From Caenorhabditis elegans (taxonomy: Eukaryota; Nematoda; Chromadorea; Rhabditida; Rhabditidae), in contig NC_003281.10 of the NCBI RefSeq assembly GCF_000002985.6, forward strand, positions 11,408,001 through 11,472,000: a stretch of 64,000 nucleotides of DNA, read 5' to 3'. The number at the start of each line of letters is the position of its first letter. Position 1 is the first letter of the stretch. The notes under the pieces are model-generated. The model did not search any database. It saw nothing but the letters and a program-made list of their open reading frames with translations, and was not told the origin of the DNA. This document shows positions 45,335 through 56,170 of this stretch, piece after piece. A program made the translations under genes and the position numbers.

Positions 45335-45900
45335 GACAGATGTTTTTGCCAATTTCCGACAATTTTCGTCAAATTTTTCCAGCTTTCACCAACGTTTTGA
45401 CAATTTCGGTCAACTTTAGGCAGTTTTCGGCAACTTTCTGGAATTCTCTGCGACTTTTGACAATTTTCGGCAATTTGCGACAATTTTTCTGCAAGTTTTG
45501 GCAACTTTTGACAGTTTTTCGCCAATTTTTGACTACTTTCGGCAACTTTCTGCAATTTTCTGCAATTCTCTGCGATTTTTGGCAATTTTAATCAACTTTT
45601 GACAATTTTCTGCGACTTTCGTCAAATTTTTTAGTTTTCGGCGACTTTTGGCAGTTTTCTTAAATTTCTGCAAGTTTTGTTAACTTTTGACAGTTTTCGG
45701 CAACTTTCGTCAACTTTCGATAATTTTCGACAATTTTCGACAATTTTTTGTCTAGTTTAGACATTTTTTGGCAATTTTCGACAACTTTTGGCAGTTTTCT
45801 GCGACTTTTGGCAATTTTTGGCAAGTTTCGTCAATTTTTGGCAATTTTCTGCAACTTTTGCAACTTTTCCCAATAGTCCCAACTTTTCAGAAGTTTTAAA
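45335..45900. repeat. Minisatellite-like 'ttttcggcaactttc' tract, block 3
   Basis: Same unit type as blocks 1 and 2, with a local 12-13 bp rhythm (acttttgacaattttcggca). Confidence 0.6.
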
Positions 45901-45999
45901 GATTTTTTAGCTATTTTCAGTGACTTTGGCATATGGGCAAAATTTTAAATTTAGTGAAAAGTTTTTTTTGCAATTCACCCAACCTTACTCCTACGCACG

Positions 46000-46560
46000 A
46001 AGCAGGTCAAAATGTCAACTTTTGAAATATACTCCGGTGAATATAGTACTATACTCTCCTTTTCTTGCTCTTCTTGCCATCCTCTCTTGCGTGCCCATCA
46101 AATATCTCCCATAATTCAATCCGCCTTCTTCCACCAATTCCACGTCATAAATCTTATCTCTCTGCTCTCTTTTCCCTCTCCACCACCCTCATATGTTTCT
46201 GATCGTTTCGTTACCACCACTAACATCTGCTCCACGAACGGGGTCGGCTATAAAAATTTCGGGGTGAGCACACAGGCTTTTGGGGTGGATTAGTGGATTT
46301 GAACAGAATTTCATAGCAAAAAAAAAAGTCAGATCAAATCTAGGTGTACATAAATATAATCTCAAGTGGTTGGCTGGCGACCAGATGTATCTGAATGTAT
46401 CGGGTGGGTGCCGAAGAACACATAAACATAAAACGAATGGGTTCTTCTAATCTCTTTTCTCGCACCGACGGTGGTGTCCTACTCCCCTTCAGATTTTTAT
46501 GGCTTTCTCATTATGATACGTCGGGGTGATCGGGCAAAATTTTGAAAAATTTGTGGGTAG
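46000..46560. other. CT-rich island, non-coding
   Basis: Complex, CT-rich sequence (ttatctctctgctctctttt, ctccaccaccctcatatg) without consistent exons. Possible regulatory DNA upstream of plr-1. Confidence 0.3.
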
Positions 46561-46569
46561 GATCAGAAG

Positions 46570-47125
46570 TGGGTGGAAATTGCCGTTCGGCAATTTTTTT
46601 CGGCGAATTCGGCAAATTCGCAAATTGGCAGGCTGCCGATTTGCCTGAAATTTTCAATTCCGGCAGTTTGCCGGTTTGCCAAATTGCCGGGCATTCCCAT
46701 TTTCGGCAAACTAACGATTTGCCGTTTGCCGGATATCAATTTGCCGGAAATTTTTAGAGAGATTTTTTTAAGACGGATGCACTTAAAACTGTGCCTTTTT
46801 GAAATTCTTTCCCCGTTTTCTTTAGATAATTTCATAGAATTTTCTTACTTTTCAAGTTAGGTGTAGGAAAATTCATAGGATTCGTACAATTTTGCCGATT
46901 AAAATTGAAATTCTGAAATTTCCAACAAAAAAAAGTGCAAGCCCACAATTTACCGAAAATTTTCGGCAAATTGCCGGTTTGCCGGAAATTTTCAATTTCT
47001 GCAATTTGCCGGTTGCCGAAAATTTTCAATTTCTGCAACTTGCCGATTTGCCAAAATTATTCAAATCCGGCAACATGCCAATTTGCCGCAATTTTTATTT
47101 TCGTCAAATTGCCGATTTGCCGGAA
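46570..47125 (+). mobile_element. MITE copy, 'ttgccg' family, with expanded right arm
   Basis: Left arm ttgccgttcggcaattttt, complete core (gacggatgcacttaaaactg; catagaattttcttac; gattcgtacaattttgccg), then several ttgccggaaattttcaattt units. The right arm has begun to multiply, as at 14120-14600. Confidence 0.65.
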
Positions 47126-47479
47126 AATGCCTACTAGCAAAATTGGTCTAGAAATATGGAAAACTTGTGCGTAAGGTATGATGCATTGGGTTTGAGTTAG
47201 TGCAAAATAGGAACTTCGTCCGATGCACCGTAACTTTCCGAATTTTTATTAAGTATTTGAAAATTTGCGCGTCAAATGTAATGCTATTATCCCTACTTGC
47301 CTGCCTAACCGCCTGCCTACAACCTATTTTGTGCATTGTTGCGTGATATGATGGAGACTTACACAATAATTTAAATTTTCCAAAGATTTACCAGCTGGTA
47401 GGTAGACACGCCTGCCTACCTATCCTGGGGTGTCAAAAAAGTCCACGTTAAAATTGGCAGTAGGCACAGGTCCATACCT

Positions 47480-47720
47480 GCCTACGCCTGTTTTAGGGTA
47501 GGTTGTACCCTTCCCGCCGCTCTCGATTCACCAAGTTTTATGGTTTTCGTGTCTTCTCTATCTCTCCACTCCCTCACCACTTTCTGTCTCTCTGCGTCTC
47601 TCCTCCACCCTCTCTCTCGCACCCCATAAACCCCGCCTCTCCTTAAAACATTCTTTCCTACCAGCAGAACTCGGGGGTAAGTGACACCTTTAAGTCGCGA
47701 ACACAAGAGAGACCTCACAC
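47480..47720. other. CT-rich promoter-like stretch
   Basis: Long CT-rich run (ctctatctctccactccctc, ctctctgcgtctctcctcca). The - strand reading frame over it is a composition artefact. Confidence 0.4.
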
Positions 47721-47929
47721 TGATTTTTTATTGCTTTTCTCTCTTTTTTTCACGATTCTTTTTGATTGGTGCCGACCGGCGGGAGACACAGAGAAACGGG
47801 ACAGAAAATAGTTTTTTATTAGCCTTTGTGTTTTTTCTAGGCTTTCGAAAATGTTCAGTTTTCCTTAATTGCTCGATTTTATTAGAAGTATCCTTTTTTT
47901 AAATTTTTTAGTTTCCAAAAATTTTGCAC

Positions 47930-48725
47930 GGAAAATCATGGTGCTCGATGCACCATGTGATAGGCAGGTAAGCTCTCGTCTATATGCCTACCTTATGCCT
48001 GGCTGCCTACACACCTGCCTACGACTTCTTTGTGCAATATAGCGTGAACTAGAGACTTACACAATCATTGTAATTTTTAATTTACCAAAAGATTGAAAAC
48101 ACGGTGCATCGTTTTAGTGTTGCAAAATTGACTAGATGTACCTTAACTTACGAAAAAAAATTAGTTGTCTACGTTTCCGCCTGCCTACATGCCTGCCTAC
48201 TGCCTATTTTGTGCTTTTATGCGTAAGATGGAGACTTACACAATAATTTTAATTTTGCAAAAATTTGAGAACATGGTGCACCGTATCAGTGCTTGCAAAA
48301 CTGACTAGATGCACCTTAATTCATAAAAAAATGGTAATAAATTGCCTGCGTTTCTGCCTACCTACATGCCTGCCTACTGCCTATTTTGTGATTTTATGCG
48401 TAAGATGGAGACTCACACAATAATTTTAATTTTGCAAAAATTTGAGAGCATGGTGCACCGTATCAGTGCTTGCAAAATTGACTAGATACACCTTAATTTA
48501 TAAAAAAAATGGTAATAAATTGCCTGCGTTTCTGCCTACCTACTTGCCTGCCTACTGCCTATTTTGTGATTTTTGCGTTAGATGGAGACTTATACAATAA
48601 TGTTAATGTTCCAAAAATTTGAAAACATGGTGCATCGTATCAGTGTCTGCAAAATCTATCCGATGCACCAAAACTTAATGAAAGGCACGCTGTCAAACAC
48701 ATATGCCTACCTCATGCCTGCCTGC
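47930..48725. repeat. Tandem repeat of about 177 bp, 4-5 copies
   Basis: Each unit has a atggtgcaccgtatcagtgc block, a tgcctgcctactgcctattt block and gcgtaagatggagacttaca. The block atggtgca recurs at about 48273, 48450 and 48626 (177 and 176 bp apart), with a diverged copy near 48101. A more distant copy of parts of the unit is at 47220-47370. The array ends about 200 bp upstream of the plr-1 start. Confidence 0.8.
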
Positions 48726-48926
48726 CTACATGCCTACCTACCCATTCTTTTCCGATTTTTTAAAGGCTTCAGTTTTGACGATTTTTCGGATTACCCCTGA
48801 CTACTCCGCAAATGTTCTTTTTCTTTCAATTTTTTTAAAATTTCCCTAGTATCATCTAATTCCAATTTTCTTTCAGATTTTGTATGAATTATTAAAATTC
48901 TCTTCCTTCTCCAGTCAACAATAACA

Positions 48927-51900
48927 ATGCGGTTACTGTTATTCATATTACTTAATACAACCCTATTATCAACCAATTACGTACATGCACGTCCATCGGT
49001 CTCGCACACGACACTTGCGTCGCAATTCAAATTTGCCGAAAAAGCCGATATTTTTGTGACGCACACGAATATCAATGAGGGTATGTTTTGCGGGGAAAAC
49101 GATGACTTTTTTGGTAGAGTAGAGTAGATGTTCCAATTGACGTCAGAGAAGAAGATCAAACACTATTTTTTATAGTTTATGACAACGTTTAAAAGTTTGA
49201 TGGTGGCCTAGAATTTTCTTGGATGGCCTAGAAAATTTAATTTGTCTCAAAAGTTTGGAAAATGACTCTCGAAACTTTAGAAGAAGTGACCGACTTGTGG
49301 TATGGGCTTAGAAATTGCAAGGGTGGCCTAAAAATAAAAAAATAAATTTTGAACATTTTCGGGTTGGCTTTTGAGTTTTGACGTAGTCTTGAAAATTTTT
49401 AACGTCCCGCCAAATTTTCTCACTTCTTTTTTTTAAATTTACTTTTATTTCCCAATAAAAATTTTTGCAGAAACTTTGAATCTCCCGCCATAGTGTTTCT
49501 TACAAAATTCAAATTTCCCGCGAAAAAAAAATTCTAAGGAAATTTGAACGTTCCGCCAAAGTCCTTATTAGAAAATTTTGAATTTCCCGCCAAAAAATGT
49601 TTCACTGCATTTTTTGTAGATCAAACAGTAATAGGACAGGCTGGCATTAAGTGGGTCTGCAGAGCCTAACAAATTTTCAAAAACCACCTGTAACTTCCTG
49701 TCCCAACCTTATCCACAAAGCCTAATTACAGATCGAACACAGGACGAAAAAACGATCAAGCTGTCTGGCACATTCTCTCCGGTCGGAAGCAATTATGAAA
49801 CAGGTGGAGACATTGTGCAGGTGAGTGTGTGCTCTTTCCCAAAGGCATCTGGTGTGAAACGGCCTGGTTTTTGTTATGCTTCTTTCAGATGATATATGCC
49901 GGGGGCTCCGACGAACCCGGTTTTTTTTGAGATATCCCTAAGGGAGGGAGGCTCTCTAAAATATTAGTTTTTCCTTGCACCCGAAAAAGCAGCATTTGAT
50001 TTTTAGGGGGGTAAAGCAACACAGAAATAAAAGGAATAAAATACAATTTACTCTACGTACAACGGGCCCTGGAGGCTTTTGTCAATTTCCGTATGGGGGG
50101 GGGGGAGCACTAATCGAATTTGGCAGAAAACGGAGGAAGGAAGCCTTTGACCTCCGTGGTAGGATTATTTGATAGGGGAAATGGAAAACAAAGAAGGGAA
50201 TTTCTGGCTGTGAGGGGTCCGACAATTCAAAAAATTTTTTGCGGTTAAATTTTTGAAGCTATAGCTTTTAAAATGTTCAGATTTTCGGATAAGCTCAAAA
50301 TTAATTAAGCCGGCCCAAAACTAGCCAAGTTTAGAGCTTTTTCAGGCCGGCATCTGAAATTTTTGAAAATTTCTCGGCTAGGCAGGGTTTTTACGTTGTA
50401 GCACATTTTTACAAGATCGAAATTTTCAGAAAAATTTAAATTTCCCGCCAAAACTTTTTATCAAAAAAATTTGAATTTCCCGCCAATCTTTTTTATTAGA
50501 AAATTTGAACTTTCCACCAAAATTGTTCTTTCAGAAAAATCGAATTTCATGCCAATAACGTTTTATCAGAAAATTTGAATTACCCGCCAAAATTTTTTCA
50601 CAGGAAATTTGAAGTTCTCGCCAAAATATTTTATTTAAAAATTTTAATTTCCCGCCAAATTTTTTTTATAAGAAAAATTTAAACTTCCCGCCAAGGCTTT
50701 TCACAGAAAATTTGAATTTCCCGCCGAAACTTTTTATCAGAACATTTGAATTTCCCGCCAAGATGTTTTTCACAAAATTTGAATTTCGCCCCAAAACGTT
50801 TCCTCAGAAAATTTCAATTTCCCGCCAAAATGTCTTATTATAAATTTCAAATTTTCCGCTAAAAAAATTTACCCGAAAATTTGAATTTCCCGCGAAACAT
50901 TTTTTATAGAATTCTCAGACATTTCAATTTTCCCGCCACATTCTTAGAAAATTTGAATTCCCTGCCAAAACGTTTCCTCAGAAAATTTGAATTTCCCGCC
51001 AAAAAAAAAATTCTCGGAAAATTTGAATCCAAAAATTCCCTTTTTTCTCATCGACCACCAAGACCTCACAGCCATTTATCACCGATTAGGTATGTAGAAT
51101 CTCTTTCCCACACAAACAATATTTCTTGTAGAGTAGCGGCGCGGGCCACACGGTTTCCGCACGGCCTCCCTAGGGACCACTTGAGCATCTTTTCTTCCAC
51201 GACGACGACGAGACGCTAAATGAAATTTTTCGGCGGGGGTTTTTCGGGAGAAGAAGCCCCAGCCAGCCTTCTTCTCAAGACTCTTTTTGTTCATTCAATG
51301 CATGTGCTAACAAGTACACGGATAAAAGGAGAGAAGACAAACATAGAGATATACCCCCCCCCCCCCCATGCACACAAAACATACAACAAACAAATAATAC
51401 CACACAATTACTACGTCCAGCATCTTCTTCGTATTTTTCTTCTCTTCTTTTCACCACCATCATCATCGGCGGCGGCGGCTCAAAAGAGCCCACGGGGGTC
51501 GCGCATAAATTTTAGGGGGAAATGAGATGGTGTAATCCCATTGATGACCCATGAAATGTGAATGGTGCAACATTGGGATTATGTGGAAAGATAACGGCGG
51601 GGGGTACGGTAGAGTAATTCTAGAGGGGGGGCTAGATTCTTAGCTCCTTTAGCCGTGAGCAGGACATCGCCTGGAACACTGGGCCTTGCAATGAATATTA
51701 GGCTCTAGGCAAAGGCTGCATTCAAAATTTCACCTTAACAAATTTTAACCACTTAAAACCCTATCAAATACCTTAAAATTTTCCAGGTCTCCTCGTTCCG
51801 AGCTTGCGACGCTCGTCGCAAAGGCCTCGACAACACGGTATTCGAGCACGTACCCGTTGTGTTTTACGATGACGTCGAAAAGTTCCTCACCGGATGTGTG

Positions 51901-54521
51901 GCGCTTGACAATCAGGCAAGGTTCGCCGAAAAGTCTGGCGCAATGGCTCTTATTGTCGGACCCGCATCACGTGTCGAAAGGACCACGAGGCCGATGATGG
52001 TAAGTGTGAATGAGGGGAGGGGATTAGTGTGGGATTTAGGATAGATGTGAGGCGGGGTTGTGTCATTTTACCGTTTTTTAAGGATAGGCATTATTATACA
52101 ACAATGTATAAATCAGGGCTGTGCGGCTTTTTTATAGCTCAGAAAAAAGCATTCAGAGTGCATGAAAAATGCTACAATTTCACTGTAAACGAAAAAAAAA
52201 CGACCATACTTTTTTTCTAAAACGGTCAGAAATATAATTTCAATAAAAAAATTTGAAACCTGGTTGCCGGTTGCCGAAAAGTTGCCAAAGTTTCGGCAAT
52301 AAAAATTTGCCGGTTGCCGAAATTTTTTGTGTTCGGCAACTTCGGCTATTGCCGGTTGCCGCACAGCCCTGGTATAAATTTTTAGGAAATTGTAATTTAC
52401 TTTGTCCTTGAAGTCTAGCCAAATTCTTGCAGCTCCGACCATAGTCCAGGCTTAACTTTGGCTTCGCTCTCATTGGGCCAAGTTTGTGCAAAATATGTCA
52501 GTTCTTGCCAAAACCAATATCAGGAATGACATTGTACCTAGACTTTAAGTTGAGCCAAAATCTGGAGCCGTATTTTTGCACAAAAGTCGGAGTAGACCTG
52601 TTGTCCAGATCAATTCCGAAGTACTGCAGAAACACTGTAGAACTAACCGGAATTCCTGTTATAGTTCTGGTATTTCATTTTTTTCCAATGAGATCTTTAA
52701 AATTTTCTAGGCGATGCAAGTTTTAAATCCCATAATTCAGCGGAACTTCAAGCTCCGTTGCCTATTCTCATATTCCGTTTTTTTTTCCAGATCGGAGGAT
52801 CCAAAATCCCTGTAATCGTCCTAGACGATGAACAAACCGAACGTCTACGATCGGAGCTGAGATCCGCATCAGAACGCGGCGCTGTCACCAAGCTCCGAAT
52901 CTCGTTTATCGACGAGAAGCCCACCAAAGTCTTGAAGCTTCAAGTTTTCCGACCAACTGTTCTTAACATCACACTCCTTGGATTACTCATCATTTTGATC
53001 GTTTTTGTATCGCTTCTAGTCGTTGTTAAAATCAGATGCCAGCCTACCATGCATCGAGAGCTCTGGCTACGGGCTCTCGCGAGAACTGCTTTGACGAAGA
53101 TGGAGATTCGAAGCTTCCAAAAGGAAAAGAACGTTGAAGCCGGCCAGAAAAAGAAGACAAGCTCCACATTTGCCCGATTAAAACAACACAGATCCTCCTC
53201 ATCTCGGCACTCGTCATATCTTGCCGTATTCGGCTCTCTCACCTCGGTGGCTCAATCATCGTCACATTCGGCACAAGAGAGATGTGTGATATGCTTGGAA
53301 GAGTACGAAGAGGGTACTGAGCTTCGTGTCCTGTTCTGCGGTCACGAGTTCCATCCGAAATGTGTCGATCCGTGGTTGCTGTCGAAACGGAGATGTCCGT
53401 TGTGCCAATTTGATGTGGTTTATAAGCATTATCCAAAGGTTGATAGCCCCGAGAAATTGTCTGGGTGAGTTTTAGTTGTGGCCTATTTGTCTGAAAGTTC
53501 AGATTTTGAAAACTGGCCTAAAAGCCTAAATTTCTACTTCAAAAAAAAATAAAGTCGTGGCCTGAAAACTTGTTTTTGAGATTTTTCCGAATTTCTGGGG
53601 CATCTAGGAAAAAGTTTTATTCTTAGATAATCGAACTTTGAGCTCTTTTTTCAAAGAACAAGGTCACTAGTCCGAAGGCCTAGTAACCCAACATTCAATT
53701 TCTAGGCCATTGTACTTTTCGCTGGCCGAAATGCTAGGCCACTATTCCCAAAATTTTAGTTTCTAGGTTATCCTAGCAGTTTAACACTGTGCATTTCAGA
53801 CTTCTAACAAACTTCACCCGCTGGCCTAGAAATCCCAGTTATAAACTTCTAGGCCACCAAGCTAGAATCGGTGGCCTAGAAATCCAAATTTTAAATATTT
53901 TAAGATTCTATTTCAGTCGCTCTGATGACACCACTTCCCTCCTGCCACGAACATCACCATCAGAAGATCTTCCAAGTGCCCCGAGCAGTCGATCAACTCG
54001 TCTAACACGTCCCTACCGTACCACTCATCACCTGATACCCTCGTCAACTCGCCCATCATCTCATCAACGTCCTTCACTCCAACCAACGGCTCCTAGAACC
54101 AGAAGTTGTCCTAGAAGACGGCAGTTGAGGTCTAGGAATCAGATTGATTTTTCGATTCGGATAGGAGGGTGAGAATTTTTTTGGGGTCTTAGGAAATTAA
54201 AATTATTCGGACATTTCGTTGACTTATAAATTTGAATGTACTACCAAAATTTTTCTCTGCCAATTTGAATTTCCTCAATTTGCCGGGAAATTCAGATTTT
54301 AATAAAATTTTTCAATTTTTTATGAAACTTTTTAAAAGTGCTCCAAATTTCTTGGAAATTTTGGAAAGTTTTAGAATTTTCTGGAAACTGGAAAATTTAA
54401 TGTTTTTAATTTTCTTTTATGAGAGACCCAAATTTTCAGCTACTCGTCCGACGTTTCCTCGTCGCATGCCGAGCAATCGCGCTCCTTCGAAATCGAGCCC
54501 CGTACATCGCAACAATTATAG
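48927..54521 (+). CDS. plr-1: PLR-1, transmembrane RING-H2 E3 ubiquitin ligase (RNF43/ZNRF3-like)
   Basis: Six exons: 48927-49080, 49732-49820, 51787-51999, 52791-53464, 53917-54168, 54440-54521, all in phase, 487 residues. Signal peptide at 1-22 ([20 protein letters not shown]). A luminal protease-associated-type region follows, including [15 protein letters not shown] and [10 protein letters not shown]. One membrane span lies at about 209-231 ([20 protein letters not shown]). A complete RING-H2 spans 317-357 with ligands in the order C, C, C, H, H, C, C, C ([11 protein letters not shown] ... CGHEFHPKC ... CPLC). The cytosolic tail is Ser/Arg-rich. From the literature on this family, PLR-1 removes Frizzled, Ror and Ryk receptors from the cell surface and so dampens Wnt signalling. 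The identification rests on architecture and recall of the locus. Confidence 0.93.
49390..49610. repeat. Degenerate 'aatttcccgccaaa' copies in plr-1 intron 1
   Basis: Four or five diverged units of the family seen at 9040 and 50420, followed at 49605 by an isolated MITE arm (gcattttttgtagatcaaac). Confidence 0.55.
50095..50105. repeat. Homopolymer G11 tract
   Basis: Eleven G on + in plr-1 intron 2. Confidence 0.85.
50420..51040. repeat. Degenerate array (gaatttcccgccaaa) in plr-1 intron 2
   Basis: About eighteen units of roughly 33-36 bp (agaaaatttgaatttcccgc). Opposite orientation to 9040-9870. Confidence 0.7.
51354..51367. repeat. Homopolymer C14 tract
   Basis: Fourteen C on + in plr-1 intron 2. 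Confidence 0.9.
52114..52371. mobile_element. hAT-like MITE with perfect 8-bp target duplication
   Basis: 258 bp with perfect 14-bp terminal inverted repeats: cagggctgtgcggc at 52114-52127 and gccgcacagccctg at 52358-52371. Both flanks are gtataaat (52106-52113 and 52372-52379), a perfect 8-bp target duplication. CAGGG ends plus an 8-bp duplication mark the hAT superfamily. The interior has ttgccggttgccgaaaa words but not the long core of the other family. It sits inside plr-1 intron 3. Confidence 0.88.
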
Positions 54522-54877
54522 AAAATTAGCCAGAATACTCTATCAAAAAATATCATATCACACCTTTTCTTCTCCCAGTTTTTCTCTTTTTGTCGTGCCT
54601 TGCTCGTCATCTCTCCAACCCCGATCTCTGTATTTTTCTCCACGTATGACTGCGCCTTGTAGGCACGCAGGTAGGCATTTTTGTGCCTACGTGGATTAAT
54701 TGCCTAAATTGTCTTAAAATGCTTAGTGTTTTTCAGGTGTCAAACTTTCCTCCCCATGTGTACCCAACGGGTCAATCACATTCTCTTCTTGCATATGAAT
54801 ACATTTTCATTTTTCTGTTGTTTTTTAGTTTTTTTTTAGACTACCATTTTTTTTTTAACTTTCTAGAAGTTTCTAGT

Positions 54878-54883
54878 AATAAA
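54878..54883 (+). terminator. plr-1: Candidate polyadenylation signal of plr-1
   Basis: AATAAA 357 bases after the stop at 54519-54521. It is the only clear canonical signal I see in this interval. Confidence 0.5.
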
Positions 54884-55014
54884 TTTTTTAAATTATTTTG
54901 CCTCTAATAATATTATTGTGACGCTCCGCCCTAATAATGGCCATGAAAAGGGTGTGGCTTCCAAGCTCCGTCCAATTTTTTATACTATAAGGGTTTAAAA
55001 ATTTAAAAATTTAA

Positions 55015-55600
55015 TAATTTTAAAAATTCCCGCCAAAACTTTTCAATAAATTTAAATGTTGAATTCTCGCAAAATAATTGGTAAAATATATTTTGAACTC
55101 CCGCCAAAACGTTTATAGAAAATTAAATTTTAAATTCTCGCTGACGACTGTTTGAAAAATTTAAAATTAAAATTTCCGCTAAAATCATGGTGTTCTGGTC
55201 TTCCTCGTTGAATTTTTCGCGCTCCATTGACAATCGCCCGTGCAGAAATCCGTGCAGAAACTCAATAAAAAATTAAATTTGAACTTTTCGGCTAGAACGT
55301 TTTTTTTTTCGAATATATTAAAATTTGAATCACCAAAAAAAAATCCAAAATTTGCACAAAAATTTCATTTTGAATTCCCGCCAAAATTTCAATTTAAAAA
55401 ATTCAAATTTGATCGATTTTTTTTTTAATTAAAAATCAGAAATCCTGTCTTTAATTCCTTTTAATTCCTGCCGAAATGAATATTGGAAAAATTAAATTTT
55501 GAATTTCCACCAAAATTATTGAACCAAAAAATTTAGAGTTCCCGCCAAAATGCATTTGAAAAACTAAAATTTGTACTCGCGCCAAATTGTTTTATTCCCG
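55015..55600. repeat. Degenerate array (aattcccgccaaaa) in convergent intergenic DNA
   Basis: About fourteen strongly diverged units of the same family as 50420-51040, between the 3' ends of plr-1 and the BED gene. Confidence 0.55.
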
Positions 55601-55914
55601 GCACCATTAAAGGAACGGAGCCTAAGTTTTCTGAAAAGTTATTTCATAAAACAACAAGAAAAATAAACAATTAAAATTTATGTTTTCAAATTTATAAAAC
55701 ACAGAGAGAAGGCATTTTTTGTAATAAAATAAAGGTATAAAGTTCCTAGTTAGGCGGAAGGGGCGATGGAAATGTTCATGATATTTAAGGGGGCGTGACA
55801 ATATTACCGTAATCTTGATAAGGAAAATTTTTTTGAGTAGTTTTTTATTTGGGGGGAATAGGGCACAAAAGTGTGTGTCAGGTATATTAGAGTGTACACA
55901 AAAACGACCAGCGC

Positions 55915-56075
55915 ATGAGGAAAGAGTGGGTTGGCGACGAGACGTCTCTTGGCCCAGGCGGCCGACGTCTCACGGGTTGTGGAGAGCGTCGGCTGCTGCG
56001 GGGTTTCACTACAAGTGGCGGAACCCGGGAAGCGTCGGCTGCTGAGACAAGAGACAAGAGACGTCTCATCATTTG
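55915..56075. repeat. Palindromic element (gacgtctc / cgtcggctgctg)
   Basis: Contains gacgagacgtctcttggccc and, at the other end, gacaagagacgtctcatc, with two internal agcgtcggctgctg copies and cggaacccggga. Related to the hairpins at 57330-57612 and 35075-35775. It lies within about 250 bp downstream of the BED gene stop, probably in or near its 3' UTR. Confidence 0.5.
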
Positions 56076-56170
56076 CAAAGAGGAATATATGTATTATAGT
56101 TTAAAATTTTTAAGAAAAGGAATGGTTGTAATAAAGCGACGATATATATTAATAACAGGTAATCGATAAA

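Noticed and set aside
52484..52726. 80-codon + strand frame in plr-1 intron 3
   Set aside because: It lies between well-supported exons, lacks an acceptor in phase and shows no codon bias.
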